A stretch of 64,000 nt of DNA, taken from contig NZ_CVTA01000011.1 in NCBI RefSeq assembly GCF_001050035.1, positions 460,901 through 524,900 on the forward strand. Direction: 5' to 3'. Shown piece by piece: positions 16,685 to 24,791 of this stretch. Every line of letters starts with the position of its first letter. The stretch's first letter is position 1. The translations under genes and the position numbers were made by a program. Origin of the DNA: Mycolicibacterium komanii (lineage in GTDB: Bacteria; Actinomycetota; Actinomycetes; Mycobacteriales; Mycobacteriaceae). A model generated the notes under the pieces. That model was given only the letters and a program-made list of their open reading frames with translations, had not been told where the DNA came from and did no database searches.

Positions 16685-18060
16685 CCGAGCGGGAGCTGCA
16701 CCTCGGCGTCAACGTGTTGTCCGACGGGATGCACCCGGCGGCGTGGCAGCATCCCAGCGCTGACCCGAACTGGTTCGCCGATCCGGCGTACTGGATCGAG
16801 GTCGCGCGGATCGCCGAACGCGGCACGCTGGATGCGTTGTTTCTGGCTGACAGCCCGTCGTTGTTCCAACCGCCGGACGCGCCACTGACCGCGCCGCCCC
16901 TTGCGCTGGACCCGATCGTGTTGTTGTCGACGCTGGCGTCGGTCACCACGCATCTCGGGCTGATCGGCACGGTGTCGACGTCGTTCGAGGAGCCGTACAA
17001 CATCGCGCGGAGGTTCGCGACGCTGGATCACCTGAGCCGCGGGCGAGTGGCGTGGAACGTCGTCACCAGCAGTGACCCATACGCGTGGCACAACTTCGGG
17101 CATGGTGACGGGGTTTCTGGTCAGCCGGACCGGCGCGACCGGTACCGGCGGGCAGCGGAGTTCATCGATGTGGTTCGGGCGCTGTGGGATTCGTGGGACG
17201 ACGACGCGGTGCTCGCCGACAAGGCGTCGGGGACGTTCAGCAAGGTCGGCGCGATCCACACGGTCGACCATCGCGGCGAGTTCTTCAGCGTCGACGGGCC
17301 GCTGACCTTGCCCCGGTCGCCGCAGGGGCATCCGGTGCTGTTTCAGGCCGGCGGGTCGACGGGCGGGCTGGATCTGGCGGCGAAATACGCCGACGGGGTG
17401 TTCGCGGCGCAGGCGTCGTTGCCGGATGCGTTGCGCAACGCCGCTGAATTACGCTCGCGCAGCGTCGCTTACGGGCGGCCGCGGGATGCGATCCGGATCA
17501 TGCCGGGGCTGTCGTTCGTGCTCGGCAGCACCGAGGAGGAGGCACGTCGTCGCAACGACGAGCTCAACGAGTTGGCGGGGGAGCGCAGGCTGGCGCACCT
17601 GGCATCGCAGCTGTCGGTCGACCCGACGGAGCTGGCGTGGGACAAGCCGCTGCCGCGGTATCTGCTCGACGGGGCGGTGACCGACCACGGATCGCAGGGC
17701 GCCCGCGACATCGTGGTGAACCTTGCCCGTCGGGAGAACCTGACGGTGCGGGAGCTGCTCGACCGGGTGATCACCTGGCATCGGCTGGTGATCGGCGGAC
17801 CGGAGCAGATCGCCGACGCGATCGAGGATTGGTTCGTCGCGGGGGCGGTCGACGGGTTCAACCTGATGCCCGACGTGTTCCCGTCCGGCCTGGAGCTGTT
17901 CGTCGACCACGTCGTGCCGATCCTGCGCGACCGGGGGCTGTTCCGCCGCGAATACCGGCGCACGACGCTGCGGGGGCACCTCGGGCTGGCGCGGGTGCCG
18001 GACCGAAGCGGCAGGTCGACGCGCGACGGGAATGTGATCGGCGTCGCAGCGGTTGGCTGA
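16681..18060 (+). CDS. NtaA/SnaA/DszA-family FMN-dependent monooxygenase
   Basis: A 459-residue luciferase-like oxygenase. It opens with the typical NVLSDGMHPAAWQHPSADP and DPAYWIEVARIAERGTLDALFLADSP, and keeps FATLDHLSRGRVAWNVVTSS, the hallmark of the NtaA/SnaA/DszA branch. Relatives act on nitrilotriacetate, pristinamycin intermediates or dibenzothiophene sulfone, with FMNH2 supplied by a separate reductase. It is coupled to the preceding binding-protein gene by a 4-base overlap, which argues that it acts on what that protein imports, most likely an organosulfur compound. A second member of the same family is at 21163-22614. Confidence 0.9.
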   Translation: MTERELHLGVNVLSDGMHPAAWQHPSADPNWFADPAYWIEVARIAERGTLDALFLADSPSLFQPPDAPLTAPPLALDPIVLLSTLASVTTHLGLIGTVSTSFEEPYNIARRFATLDHLSRGRVAWNVVTSSDPYAWHNFGHGDGVSGQPDRRDRYRRAAEFIDVVRALWDSWDDDAVLADKASGTFSKVGAIHTVDHRGEFFSVDGPLTLPRSPQGHPVLFQAGGSTGGLDLAAKYADGVFAAQASLPDALRNAAELRSRSVAYGRPRDAIRIMPGLSFVLGSTEEEARRRNDELNELAGERRLAHLASQLSVDPTELAWDKPLPRYLLDGAVTDHGSQGARDIVVNLARRENLTVRELLDRVITWHRLVIGGPEQIADAIEDWFVAGAVDGFNLMPDVFPSGLELFVDHVVPILRDRGLFRREYRRTTLRGHLGLARVPDRSGRSTRDGNVIGVAAVG

Positions 18061-18063
18061 GTC

Positions 18064-18483
18064 ATGGGCAAGATGACGACCGATCAGCGTGAGAAGTTTT
18101 TGGCCGACGTCCACGTGGGTGTCATCGCCGTCGAGCGGCCCGACCGGGCGCCGTTCAGCGTGCCGATCTGGTACGGCTACAAGCCGGGCGGTGAGGTGCT
18201 GCTGTGGACGGAGGAGTCGTCGCTGAAGCACCGGCTCATCAAGGCGGCCGGCCGGTTCTCGATCACCGCGCAGGACGAGGCGCCGCCGTATCGCTATGTG
18301 ACGGCCGAGGGCGACGTCGTCGGTATCGATCGGGCCGAGGACGCGATAGGTCGGGAGATCGCGATCCGCTACCTCGGCGAGCAGGAGGGCAACGCGTTCG
18401 CCGACCAGAACCTGACGCCGACGTCGGTCGTCATCCGGATGCGCCCCAAGCGCTGGCTGAGCTTCGACTACTCAACGGAGTAG
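18064..18483 (+). CDS. PPOX-fold (pyridoxamine-phosphate-oxidase-like) protein
   Basis: A 139-residue split-barrel flavin- or F420-binding protein. It reads VGVIAVERPDRAPFSVPIWYGYKPGGEVLLWT, then PPYRYVTAEGDVVGID and a final MRPKRWLSFDYS. The fold suits an F420- or FMN-dependent reductase. It starts 3 bases after the DszA-like gene on the same strand and is the last gene before a large palindrome. It might supply reduced flavin to the neighbouring oxygenase, but nothing in the sequence shows that directly, and it could equally be an F420-dependent biliverdin- or quinone-type reductase. Confidence 0.8.
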   Translation: MGKMTTDQREKFLADVHVGVIAVERPDRAPFSVPIWYGYKPGGEVLLWTEESSLKHRLIKAAGRFSITAQDEAPPYRYVTAEGDVVGIDRAEDAIGREIAIRYLGEQEGNAFADQNLTPTSVVIRMRPKRWLSFDYSTE

Positions 18484-18494
18484 CGCTCGGGTGG

Positions 18495-18762
18495 CGCGAG
18501 CGTGCGTGTTTGCACACGACACCCCGCTGATTCTCGACACTTTGCGCACGTTCGCGGTCGGGAGGTGTGCGTTCTTCCGCATTGGCCCCGCTAGGTACTG
18601 CGACTTCTGCGGGATGGCCGTGATTTCCGATCGATCGCAGCCCTGCCGCAGAAGTCGATGAGCTGGCATCTGCACCTGTCGTCGTGCACGCTCAGCCGGC
18701 CGCGAGCGTGCGCAAGGTGCTGACAATTCGCGGCGTGTCGTGTGCAGACACGCACGCTCGCG
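18495..18762. repeat. Large nested palindromic element between convergent genes
   Basis: Two 63-base arms (18495-18557 and 18700-18762) are inverted copies of one another with 9 mismatches by eye (about 86 percent). Inside them lies a second, perfect 12-base inverted repeat, CGACTTCTGCGG at 18601-18612 with its complement at 18646-18657. The element fills the gap between the convergent PPOX gene and DszC-like gene. It could act as a two-way transcription stop, be a mobile MITE-like relic, or encode a structured RNA. No open frame with coding character was seen inside. Confidence 0.8.
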
Positions 18763-18785
18763 CCGCAGGGGGGCAGCGCGCCGAT

Positions 18786-19985
18786 CTAGACCTGGCCGTG
18801 GCGCGGCGGGGGTGTGCCCGTCAGGGTGTAGCGGCCGATGTGTTGTACCTTCCACCGCGTCGGGTCGTGCAGCGTGTGCGTGCGGGCGTCGCGCCAGTAC
18901 CGCGACAGGTTGCCCGACGCCGAAGCGCTTCGTGTACCGCCTAATTCGAACAACACGTTCGACGCGTCCAGCGACGCCCGCACCGCGGCGACCTTCGCCG
19001 CCGCGACGGCGATCGACGCCTCCGCTGCTGTCTCGTCGCTCAGGTTGACCTCCGCATGGTCGACCGCCCGCGCCGCCTCGGCCAGCAGCGCCTGCGCGCC
19101 CCGCACCGTGACCGCCAACTCGCCGGCGACGGTGATCAGCGTCGGGTCGTCGACCGCCGCGGCCACCCCCGCCTCGAAATGTGGCCGCGCCCGCTCGGCC
19201 TGACGCACACCGGCCGCGAGCGCCCCGGTCGCGATGCCGACGTCGATTGCGCTGTGCAACAACTGCGCTCGCGCGCCGTACACCGACGGTCCGCTGAAGA
19301 TCGGCGAGAACGGCACCACATGCTCGACCGGCACCGCGACGTCGCCGAGCGTGACCGTGCCCGACGCCGTCGTCCGCTGCCCCATGCCGTCCCAGTCGTC
19401 GACCACCGAGAGCCCCTCGGCGCCGCGCGCGACGAACGCGACCGCCTTCGGCGTCTGCGCCGTGGGCACCTCACCGCCGTCGGCCAGCGACGCCCGCGCC
19501 AGCACCCAGTCGGCGAACAGCGCGCCCGTCGAATAGAACTTGTGCCCCGACAAGAGGTAATCGCCCGACGGCTGCCGCACCAACGTCGTCGTGTCGACGT
19601 CGATGGTGTGCGGACCCCGCTCGGACTGCGCATTGGCGAACAACGCCCCGTTGCGCACGCGGTCGTAGAAGTACGACTTCTGCGTATACGTGCCCTGTAG
19701 CCGCAGCGCCTCGAGAAACACGAAGTGCGAGTGCGGAATCTGAGCCAGCGACGGGTCGGCGTGCGCGATCCGCCGGAACACCTCGGCCAGCACCGTCGCG
19801 GGCGCGGCGATGCCGCCGTACTCGGCGGGCACCGTCAACGCCAGCAGTCCCGACTCCTTGAGCGCCTGCACCTGGTCGTGCGGCAACCGGCGGTCGGCAT
19901 CGCGCCCGGAGGCCTCGGCCTCGAACTCGGCAGCCAGTTTCGCCGCGACATCGAGCGCCTCGTCCACCGACGCGATGACGGTCAT
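18786..19985 (-). CDS. SfnB/DszC-like acyl-CoA-dehydrogenase-fold monooxygenase
   Basis: A 399-residue flavoenzyme of the acyl-CoA dehydrogenase fold. Family marks include HDQVQALKESGLLALTVPAEYGG, ADPSLAQIPHSHFVFLEAL, LLSGHKFYSTGALFADWVL and WDGMGQRTTASGTVTL. The HxHF and GHKFYSTGA segments place it in the SfnB/DszC group, which oxygenates sulfur compounds instead of dehydrogenating acyl-CoA. The C-terminus (SASGNLSRYWRDARTHTLHDP) is conserved in that group. The start ATG overlaps the stop of the SsuD-like gene (ATGA); a longer open frame is spurious. It is the last gene of a three-gene sulfur unit. Confidence 0.88.
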   Translation of the reverse strand: MTVIASVDEALDVAAKLAAEFEAEASGRDADRRLPHDQVQALKESGLLALTVPAEYGGIAAPATVLAEVFRRIAHADPSLAQIPHSHFVFLEALRLQGTYTQKSYFYDRVRNGALFANAQSERGPHTIDVDTTTLVRQPSGDYLLSGHKFYSTGALFADWVLARASLADGGEVPTAQTPKAVAFVARGAEGLSVVDDWDGMGQRTTASGTVTLGDVAVPVEHVVPFSPIFSGPSVYGARAQLLHSAIDVGIATGALAAGVRQAERARPHFEAGVAAAVDDPTLITVAGELAVTVRGAQALLAEAARAVDHAEVNLSDETAAEASIAVAAAKVAAVRASLDASNVLFELGGTRSASASGNLSRYWRDARTHTLHDPTRWKVQHIGRYTLTGTPPPRHGQV

Positions 19986-21151
19986 CGGGTGGCGCCGATG
20001 AACGGGATCGATGCCGGGGCGGCCGTCGTCGCCGCACCCTTGTACAGCCCGCGCTCGCGCAGGATCGGCACGACGCCCTCGCCGAACCAGTACAGCTCCT
20101 CCAGATGCGGGTAGCCCGAGAAGATGAACTCGTCGATGCCGATGTCGGCGTACTCGGCGATGCGCTCGGCGACATCGGCGTGGCTGCCGACCAGTGCGGT
20201 GCCCGCACCGCCGCGGACCAGGCCCACTCCGGCCCACAGGTTCGGCGCGATCTCCAGCGAGCGGGCGTCGTGCCAACTGCCGTTGCGCCGATGTTCCTCG
20301 TGCAGTGCGAGCATCCGCTTCTGACCCTCGGATTGGCTGCGGTGCAACCCCTTCTGCGCGTTACGCACCGTCTCCTCGTCCAGCGCCGAGACGAGCCGGT
20401 CCGCCTGCGCCCACGCCTCGTCGGAGTCGTCCCGTGAGATCGTGTGCAGCCGGATGCCGAACCGGACCTGCCGGTCCTCCTCAGCGGCCAGCCCGCGGAT
20501 CCACTCGATCTTCTCCCGCACCGCCGACGGTGGCTCACCCCACGTCAGATAGACGTCGGCTTGGCGGGCCGCGACCGGCCCCGCGGCCGCGGAGCTTCCG
20601 CCGAAGTACAACGGCGGCACCGGATTCGGCAGTGTGGGCAGCGCGGCCTCCTCGACGCGGATGTGCTCACCCTCCAGCGACACCGTCTCGCCAGCCCACA
20701 ACCGGCGGACCACCTCGAGGAACTCGTCGCAGCGCTGGTAGCGGCCGTCCTTGTCGAGATAGTCGCCGAACGAGCGCTGTTCGTGCGCCTCGCCGCCCAC
20801 CACCACGTTGAGCAGGATGCGGCCGGGCGCGTGTCGCGCGAACGTCGCGGCCATCTGCGCCGACAGCGTCGGGCTGACCAGCCCGGGCCGGAACGCGACC
20901 AGGAACGCCAACGACGTCGTCTCGCGGGCGAGCAGCGACGCGGTGATGAACGCGTCCTCGCACCACGCGCCCGTCGGGATCAGCGCGCCGGTGAATCCGA
21001 ACGACTCGGCGGCACGCACGATCGAACCCAGGTAGTCGATCGAGGCGTCACGGTCGCCGTGTGCCGCGCCGGCGGGCATGCCGTGGCCGCCGCCGACGAT
21101 CAGCCGACTGTCGCCGTAAGTGGGCAGGAACCAATGCAATTGGATGGTCAC
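19982..21151 (-). CDS. SsuD-like FMNH2-dependent alkanesulfonate monooxygenase
   Basis: A 389-residue luciferase-like enzyme close to SsuD, which cleaves alkanesulfonates to aldehyde and sulfite. Typical segments are IQLHWFLPTYGDSRLI at the start, GFTGALIPTG, LVAFRPGLVSPTLSAQMAATF, the NVVVGGEAHEQRSFGDYLDKDGRY region and YFGGSSAAAGPVAARQADVYLTWGEPP. It follows the DszA-like gene by 11 bases and overlaps the DszC-like gene by 4, so the three form one minus-strand operon. No dedicated NADH:FMN reductase gene is next to it, so reduced flavin must come from elsewhere or from the PPOX protein. Confidence 0.9.
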   Translation of the reverse strand: MTIQLHWFLPTYGDSRLIVGGGHGMPAGAAHGDRDASIDYLGSIVRAAESFGFTGALIPTGAWCEDAFITASLLARETTSLAFLVAFRPGLVSPTLSAQMAATFARHAPGRILLNVVVGGEAHEQRSFGDYLDKDGRYQRCDEFLEVVRRLWAGETVSLEGEHIRVEEAALPTLPNPVPPLYFGGSSAAAGPVAARQADVYLTWGEPPSAVREKIEWIRGLAAEEDRQVRFGIRLHTISRDDSDEAWAQADRLVSALDEETVRNAQKGLHRSQSEGQKRMLALHEEHRRNGSWHDARSLEIAPNLWAGVGLVRGGAGTALVGSHADVAERIAEYADIGIDEFIFSGYPHLEELYWFGEGVVPILRERGLYKGAATTAAPASIPFIGATR

Positions 21152-21162
21152 GCGATAACTCC

Positions 21163-22614
21163 TTAACGCCCGCGGGTCGGCTGGGACGCCACCGATGCCG
21201 AGGACGACGGCACCGTGGACGGCCGGTCAATGATCGTCGAGAGCGGCCCGCCGACACGATAGCGGGATGCGCGATGGTCCTCGGGCATCCGGTCCCCGTT
21301 GCCGAGGAGCTTGTGCCGCAACGTGCCTGGCGTGTACGACGTCTGGTACGCGCCGCGCTCGGTGAGCACCGGGACGACATGGTCGACGAACTCCGCGAAT
21401 GAGCCAGGCGTGATCGCGTAGGCGAGGTTGAACCCGTCGACGTCGGTCTCCTCGACCCATTCCTGCAGCGTATCCGCTACCCGCACACCGGAACCCACGA
21501 AGCGCGGACCCATGCCACCGATCTTGCCCCACTCGGCGATGTCGCGGATGGCCCACTCGCGGCCGTCGGGGTCGGCGGACTGGAACGCCGCGACCGCCGA
21601 CAGGATCGCATTGGAGTCGACGTTGCCGACCGGTTCGTCGAGGCCGTAGCGCGACAGGTCCACGCCCATCCATCCGGACATGAACGTCAGCGCGCCCTCC
21701 GGGTCGCCGTAGGACAGGTATTCGGCGTGGCGGGCGTGGGCTTCGTCGTCGGTGGCGGCGGTGACGATCGTCGACAGATTGAAGATCTTGACGCTGTACG
21801 GGTCGCGGCCGGCGATCTCGAGTTCCTGGCGGATGGTGCTGACCGTCTGGCGCAGAATGTCTTTCGTCGGCGACGCGGTGAATATCGCCTCGGCGTTCTC
21901 CGCGGCGAACCGCACACCCCGCGGCGACGACCCGGCCTGGTAGATCACCGGCGTGCGTTGCGGCGACGGTTCGGACAGGTGGACGCCCGGCACGCTGAAA
22001 TGCGTTCCCTGATGGCCGATATGGTGCACCTTGTCCGGCTCGGTGAACACCCCGCGGGCGGCGTCGCGGACCACCGCGTCGTCCTCCCACGACCCTTCCC
22101 ACAACTTGTAGAGCACCTCGAGGTACTCGTCGGCGTGGTCGTAGCGGGCGTCGTGCGCGGGCTGGTCCGTCTGGCCCATGTTGCGGGCCGCAGCGGGGAG
22201 GTATCCGGTCACGACGTTCCAACCGATGCGGCCCTTGGTGAGGTGGTCGAGCGTCGACATGCGGCGGGCGAACGGATAAGGATGCTCGAAGCCGGTGCCC
22301 GTGGTGATGCCGAAGCCGAGGTGCTCGGTCACCAGCGCCATGGCCGATACGAGCAGCATCGGATCGTTCACCGGGATCTGGGCGGCCTGCCGGATGGCGG
22401 CCTCGTCGCTGGCGCCGTAGACGTCGTAGGTGCCGAGCACGTCGGCGATGAACAACCCGTCGAAGCGTCCGCGCTCGAGCAGCTTGGCCAGCTCGGTCCA
22501 GTACTCCAGGTCTTTGTACCGCCACGACTGGTCGTCGGGGTGCTTCCACAGCCCGGGGGACTGGTGGGCGACGCAGTTCATGTCGAAGGCGTTGAAGCGG
22601 ATCACACGAGTCAC
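21163..22614 (-). CDS. NtaA/SnaA/DszA-family FMN-dependent monooxygenase (second)
   Basis: A 483-residue luciferase-like oxygenase, the first gene of the minus-strand sulfur operon. It has NAFDMNCVAHQSPGLWKHP at the start, LAKLLERGRFDGLFIADVLG, the family hallmark STLDHLTKGRIGWNVVTGYLP, and VIYQAGSSPRGVRFAAENAEAIF. It belongs to the same branch as the 459-residue enzyme at 16681-18060 but is clearly divergent, which suggests a different substrate. The open frame extends 88 codons upstream through repeats at 22695-22801, but that part has no family likeness. The GTG at 22614 (VTRVIRFNAFDM) was chosen. Confidence 0.87.
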   Translation of the reverse strand: MTRVIRFNAFDMNCVAHQSPGLWKHPDDQSWRYKDLEYWTELAKLLERGRFDGLFIADVLGTYDVYGASDEAAIRQAAQIPVNDPMLLVSAMALVTEHLGFGITTGTGFEHPYPFARRMSTLDHLTKGRIGWNVVTGYLPAAARNMGQTDQPAHDARYDHADEYLEVLYKLWEGSWEDDAVVRDAARGVFTEPDKVHHIGHQGTHFSVPGVHLSEPSPQRTPVIYQAGSSPRGVRFAAENAEAIFTASPTKDILRQTVSTIRQELEIAGRDPYSVKIFNLSTIVTAATDDEAHARHAEYLSYGDPEGALTFMSGWMGVDLSRYGLDEPVGNVDSNAILSAVAAFQSADPDGREWAIRDIAEWGKIGGMGPRFVGSGVRVADTLQEWVEETDVDGFNLAYAITPGSFAEFVDHVVPVLTERGAYQTSYTPGTLRHKLLGNGDRMPEDHRASRYRVGGPLSTIIDRPSTVPSSSASVASQPTRGR

Positions 22615-22694
22615 CCCGAAATGCTGCCCACCGTGCGCGGCGCCGTCACCGGTTAGGTTCAGCGCGATCAGAACCACCGCCCGGGCCAGTTGAT

Positions 22695-22740
22695 GCGCGA
22701 ACGTGGGGCCGGCTGGGGCGCGAACCTCGGGCCGGCTGAC
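22695..22740. repeat. 23-base tandem repeat beside a palindrome
   Basis: Two consecutive 23-base units, each starting GCGCGAAC and containing CCGGCTG, occupy 22695-22717 and 22718-22740. A third GCGCGAAC at 22741 runs directly into the palindrome that follows, so the spacing is exactly 23, 23. The units differ at a few bases. This is non-coding DNA in the divergent gap before cspA. Confidence 0.75.
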
Positions 22741-22743
22741 GCG

Positions 22744-22801
22744 CGAACGTGGGTTACCCGCACGCCTATCGCGGCTGATGTGTGCGGGTAACCCACGTTC
22801 G
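22744..22801. repeat. Dispersed palindrome, copy 1
   Basis: Perfect 20-base inverted arms (22744-22763 and 22782-22801, left arm CGAACGTGGGTTACCCGCAC) are separated by an 18-base loop. Essentially the same arms occur again at 38273-38330 with a different loop. This copy lies between the divergent starts of the DszA-like gene and cspA. It is therefore unlikely to be only a terminator. The conserved arms and variable loop suggest a dispersed palindromic repeat family. Confidence 0.88.
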
Positions 22802-22849
22802 GCGACGGGTCCGGGGGAGATTCGCGTGAAAATCGGATGACCTGGGGCG

Positions 22850-22858
22850 TGATACCCT
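22850..22858 (+). promoter_or_regulatory. Extended -10 promoter element for cspA
   Basis: TGATACCCT fits an extended -10 (TGn followed by TAnnnT). It would start transcription close to position 22865, right at the leader hairpin. No convincing -35 hexamer is seen at the usual distance, which is normal for extended -10 promoters. The same TACCCT hexamer occurs before tRNA-Thr at 61541. Confidence 0.5.
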
Positions 22859-22863
22859 CTACG

Positions 22864-22883
22864 CGGATGTTTATCCACATCCG
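22864..22883 (+). promoter_or_regulatory. cspA 5' leader hairpin
   Basis: A perfect 7-base stem (CGGATGT with ACATCCG) closes a 6-base loop, immediately after the likely transcription start and 26 bases before the cspA ATG. A hairpin at the very 5' end could stabilise the message or change with temperature, as leaders of cold-shock genes do elsewhere. This role is inferred. Confidence 0.55.
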
Positions 22884-22909
22884 TTCAGAATGAGAGAAGT
22901 TGAAAAAGT

Positions 22910-23113
22910 ATGGCACAGGGAACTGTGAAGTGGTTCAACAGCGAAAAGGGCTTCGGCTTCATCGCTCCCGACAGCGGCGATAAGGACGTCTTCGTCCATT
23001 TCTCGGAGATCCAGGGCAATGGATACCGGTCGCTGGAGGAGAACCAACGCGTCGAGTTCAATATCGAACAGGGCGCCAAAGGACCTCAGGCAGTCGGCGT
23101 AAGCGCCGTCTAA
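22910..23113 (+). CDS. cspA: Cold-shock protein CspA family
   Basis: A 67-residue single cold-shock domain. It has the RNA-binding RNP1 motif KGFGFIAP and RNP2 motif DVFVHF, and starts with the classic [10 protein letters not shown]. It binds single-stranded RNA/DNA and acts as an RNA chaperone in the cytosol. The length equals, from memory, that of M. tuberculosis CspA. The gene is monocistronic: its own promoter and leader hairpin lie upstream and a strong terminator follows 15 bases after the stop. The Shine-Dalgarno is GAGAGAAG. Confidence 0.96.
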   Translation: MAQGTVKWFNSEKGFGFIAPDSGDKDVFVHFSEIQGNGYRSLEENQRVEFNIEQGAKGPQAVGVSAV

Positions 23114-23128
23114 GCTTGCACGATCGGC

Positions 23129-23157
23129 TGTGGGCTGGTGGGAATCCCACCAGCCCA
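23129..23157 (+). terminator. Intrinsic terminator of cspA
   Basis: A perfect 13-base GC-rich stem (GTGGGCTGGTGGG with its complement) has only a 3-base loop (AAT), followed by GTTTCGTTTG. It starts 15 bases after the cspA stop. The T-tract is short and interrupted, as is usual in mycobacteria. From here to 23343 nothing else was recognised. Confidence 0.88.
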
Positions 23158-23343
23158 CGTTTCGTTTGAGGGCACAACTGAATCCTGTTCTCGTACAAGG
23201 GTTTCGGTGTACATGGTCTCGCCGAAGTGCTGGATAGCGTAGGCTGGGGTCATATCGACGATATTCCGTACGCGACCGTTTGAGATCGCGTCGTCGGCGA
23301 TGCAAGTAAGGAAGCCGTATCACGGCTCAGACGGGACCACCCC

Positions 23344-23793
23344 ATGGCAGTACAAGAAGCCCCCACAGTTGTCGGCCGACGGCATGACGGACCAGAAAAC
23401 ACACCGCGGTTGCGCTTGAAGCGCAAGGCGCCGGTAAGTGGTTATGTCGACGGCGCATGGTGGCCACACAGCGAGGACCTGCAGCGGGAGCTTCCTGACC
23501 TGTTGAGCGTCCTGTCCGTACGCCTCGGACCTGTGGCGCGGGTCGCCTACAACATGGCCGAGTGGGCGGAGGCCCCGCGCAAAACGCTTGTCGATGGCCG
23601 AGTCGTCCGCCTCGACGGATACCACCGCCAGCCGGCCAACACGATCGCGGTGTCAGACGGCGGCGGCAACCAGATCATCCTGCTGGTCGTTCCCGCTGCC
23701 ACCGAACCGGATTTCGCACACACGGTCGCGATGGCCGCGGCCACCCCCGGCAATGTGTCGACGGTGGACTCTCTGCTCGCGACGGGCGCGTGA
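23344..23793 (+). CDS. DUF5994 family protein
   Basis: A 149-residue soluble protein. The segments RLRLKRKAPVSGYVDGAWWPHSEDLQREL, WAEAPRKTLVDGRVVRLDGYH and NTIAVSDGGGNQIILLVVPAAT match, as I recall them, the actinobacterial DUF5994 family. The function is unknown. The WWP-hs and YH-x2-PAN motifs look like a conserved pocket rather than a known active site. No signal peptide. It precedes the transglutaminase-like gene by 37 bases and may be co-transcribed with it. Confidence 0.75.
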   Translation: MAVQEAPTVVGRRHDGPENTPRLRLKRKAPVSGYVDGAWWPHSEDLQRELPDLLSVLSVRLGPVARVAYNMAEWAEAPRKTLVDGRVVRLDGYHRQPANTIAVSDGGGNQIILLVVPAATEPDFAHTVAMAAATPGNVSTVDSLLATGA

Positions 23794-23830
23794 GGTCGCG
23801 CACGCCTGGACAGGCGGGAACAATGGGCTC

Positions 23831-24634
23831 ATGAGGCGAGAAGTAGGAGTCGAGCTTCAGGTCGAGATCACCGATCCGACCGAGCTGGAGTTTCAGATCG
23901 CAGTCGCGGCGCATCCCAATGCCCAAGTGCACGAGAATCTTTCGATCTTCCTGGACGGTGAACCCGTCGAATCGGTGGAGATCAGCGGCGCACACGGAAA
24001 CCGAATGCATACGCTGTACGCACCGACGGGCACGTTGACGGCGGAGTACGCCGCGACCATCGTCGGCAGGGCTGATCCCGCGCCGGTCACCGACTACGAC
24101 CGGTTGATGTACCTGCGTCCCAGCCGCTACGCCGAGGCCGACAAGTTCTACGGTTTCGCCGCGACGGAGTTCGGTAGCTTCGTCGACTCCACGACCCTGC
24201 TGGAGAAGGTGTCCTCCTGGGTCGGCACCCGCCTGAAGTACGTCCCTGGCTCCAGTGACCCGATCGACGGCGCCGCCGACACGCTGCTGGCCGGCGAAGG
24301 GGTGTGCCGTGACTTCGCGCACCTTGTCGTGGCCCTGCTGCGGGCGGTGAACGTGCCGGCCCGACTGGTATCGGTGTACGCGCCCGGGTTGTATCCGATG
24401 GACTTCCACGCCGTGGCGGAAGCCTTCGTCGAGGATGCCTGGCGCGTGGTGGATGCGACGCTGCTCGCGCCCCGCCAGTCGTTGGTGCGCATCGCCACCG
24501 GCCGCGATGCCGCCGACACCGCGTTCCTCACCAACCACAAGGGCACCATCACGCTGGACAAGCTGCAGGTGACGGCCGTCGTCGACGGCGAGCTGCCCAA
24601 CGACTCGATCGACCAACTGGTGTCGATCGGCTGA
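23831..24634 (+). CDS. Transglutaminase-like domain protein
   Basis: A 267-residue protein with an N-terminal beta domain (VELQVEITDPTELEFQIAVA) and a C-terminal transglutaminase/protease-like core. The catalytic triad is visible: Cys in GEGVCRDFAHLVVALLRA, His in YPMDFHAVAEAFVED and Asp in WRVVDATLL. Such proteins are usually peptidases or amide-cleaving enzymes, and many bacterial members of this kind have no known substrate. The open frame extends far upstream into the previous gene in another register. The ATG at 23831 is the sensible start. Confidence 0.87.
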   Translation: MRREVGVELQVEITDPTELEFQIAVAAHPNAQVHENLSIFLDGEPVESVEISGAHGNRMHTLYAPTGTLTAEYAATIVGRADPAPVTDYDRLMYLRPSRYAEADKFYGFAATEFGSFVDSTTLLEKVSSWVGTRLKYVPGSSDPIDGAADTLLAGEGVCRDFAHLVVALLRAVNVPARLVSVYAPGLYPMDFHAVAEAFVEDAWRVVDATLLAPRQSLVRIATGRDAADTAFLTNHKGTITLDKLQVTAVVDGELPNDSIDQLVSIG

Positions 24635-24791
24635 CCACCGCGCGCGGCGTAGGAACCCTCTCAGGTTTTCTCTAGACTGGTGGCAACGCCGACATGCTGC
24701 CGTTGTCCTCAACGATTCCGGCCGGTGGTCCGCAGTACGAAGGGTTCAAACTCGAGCCCGCCCCACCAACCTGACGAACACAGGACGAATC

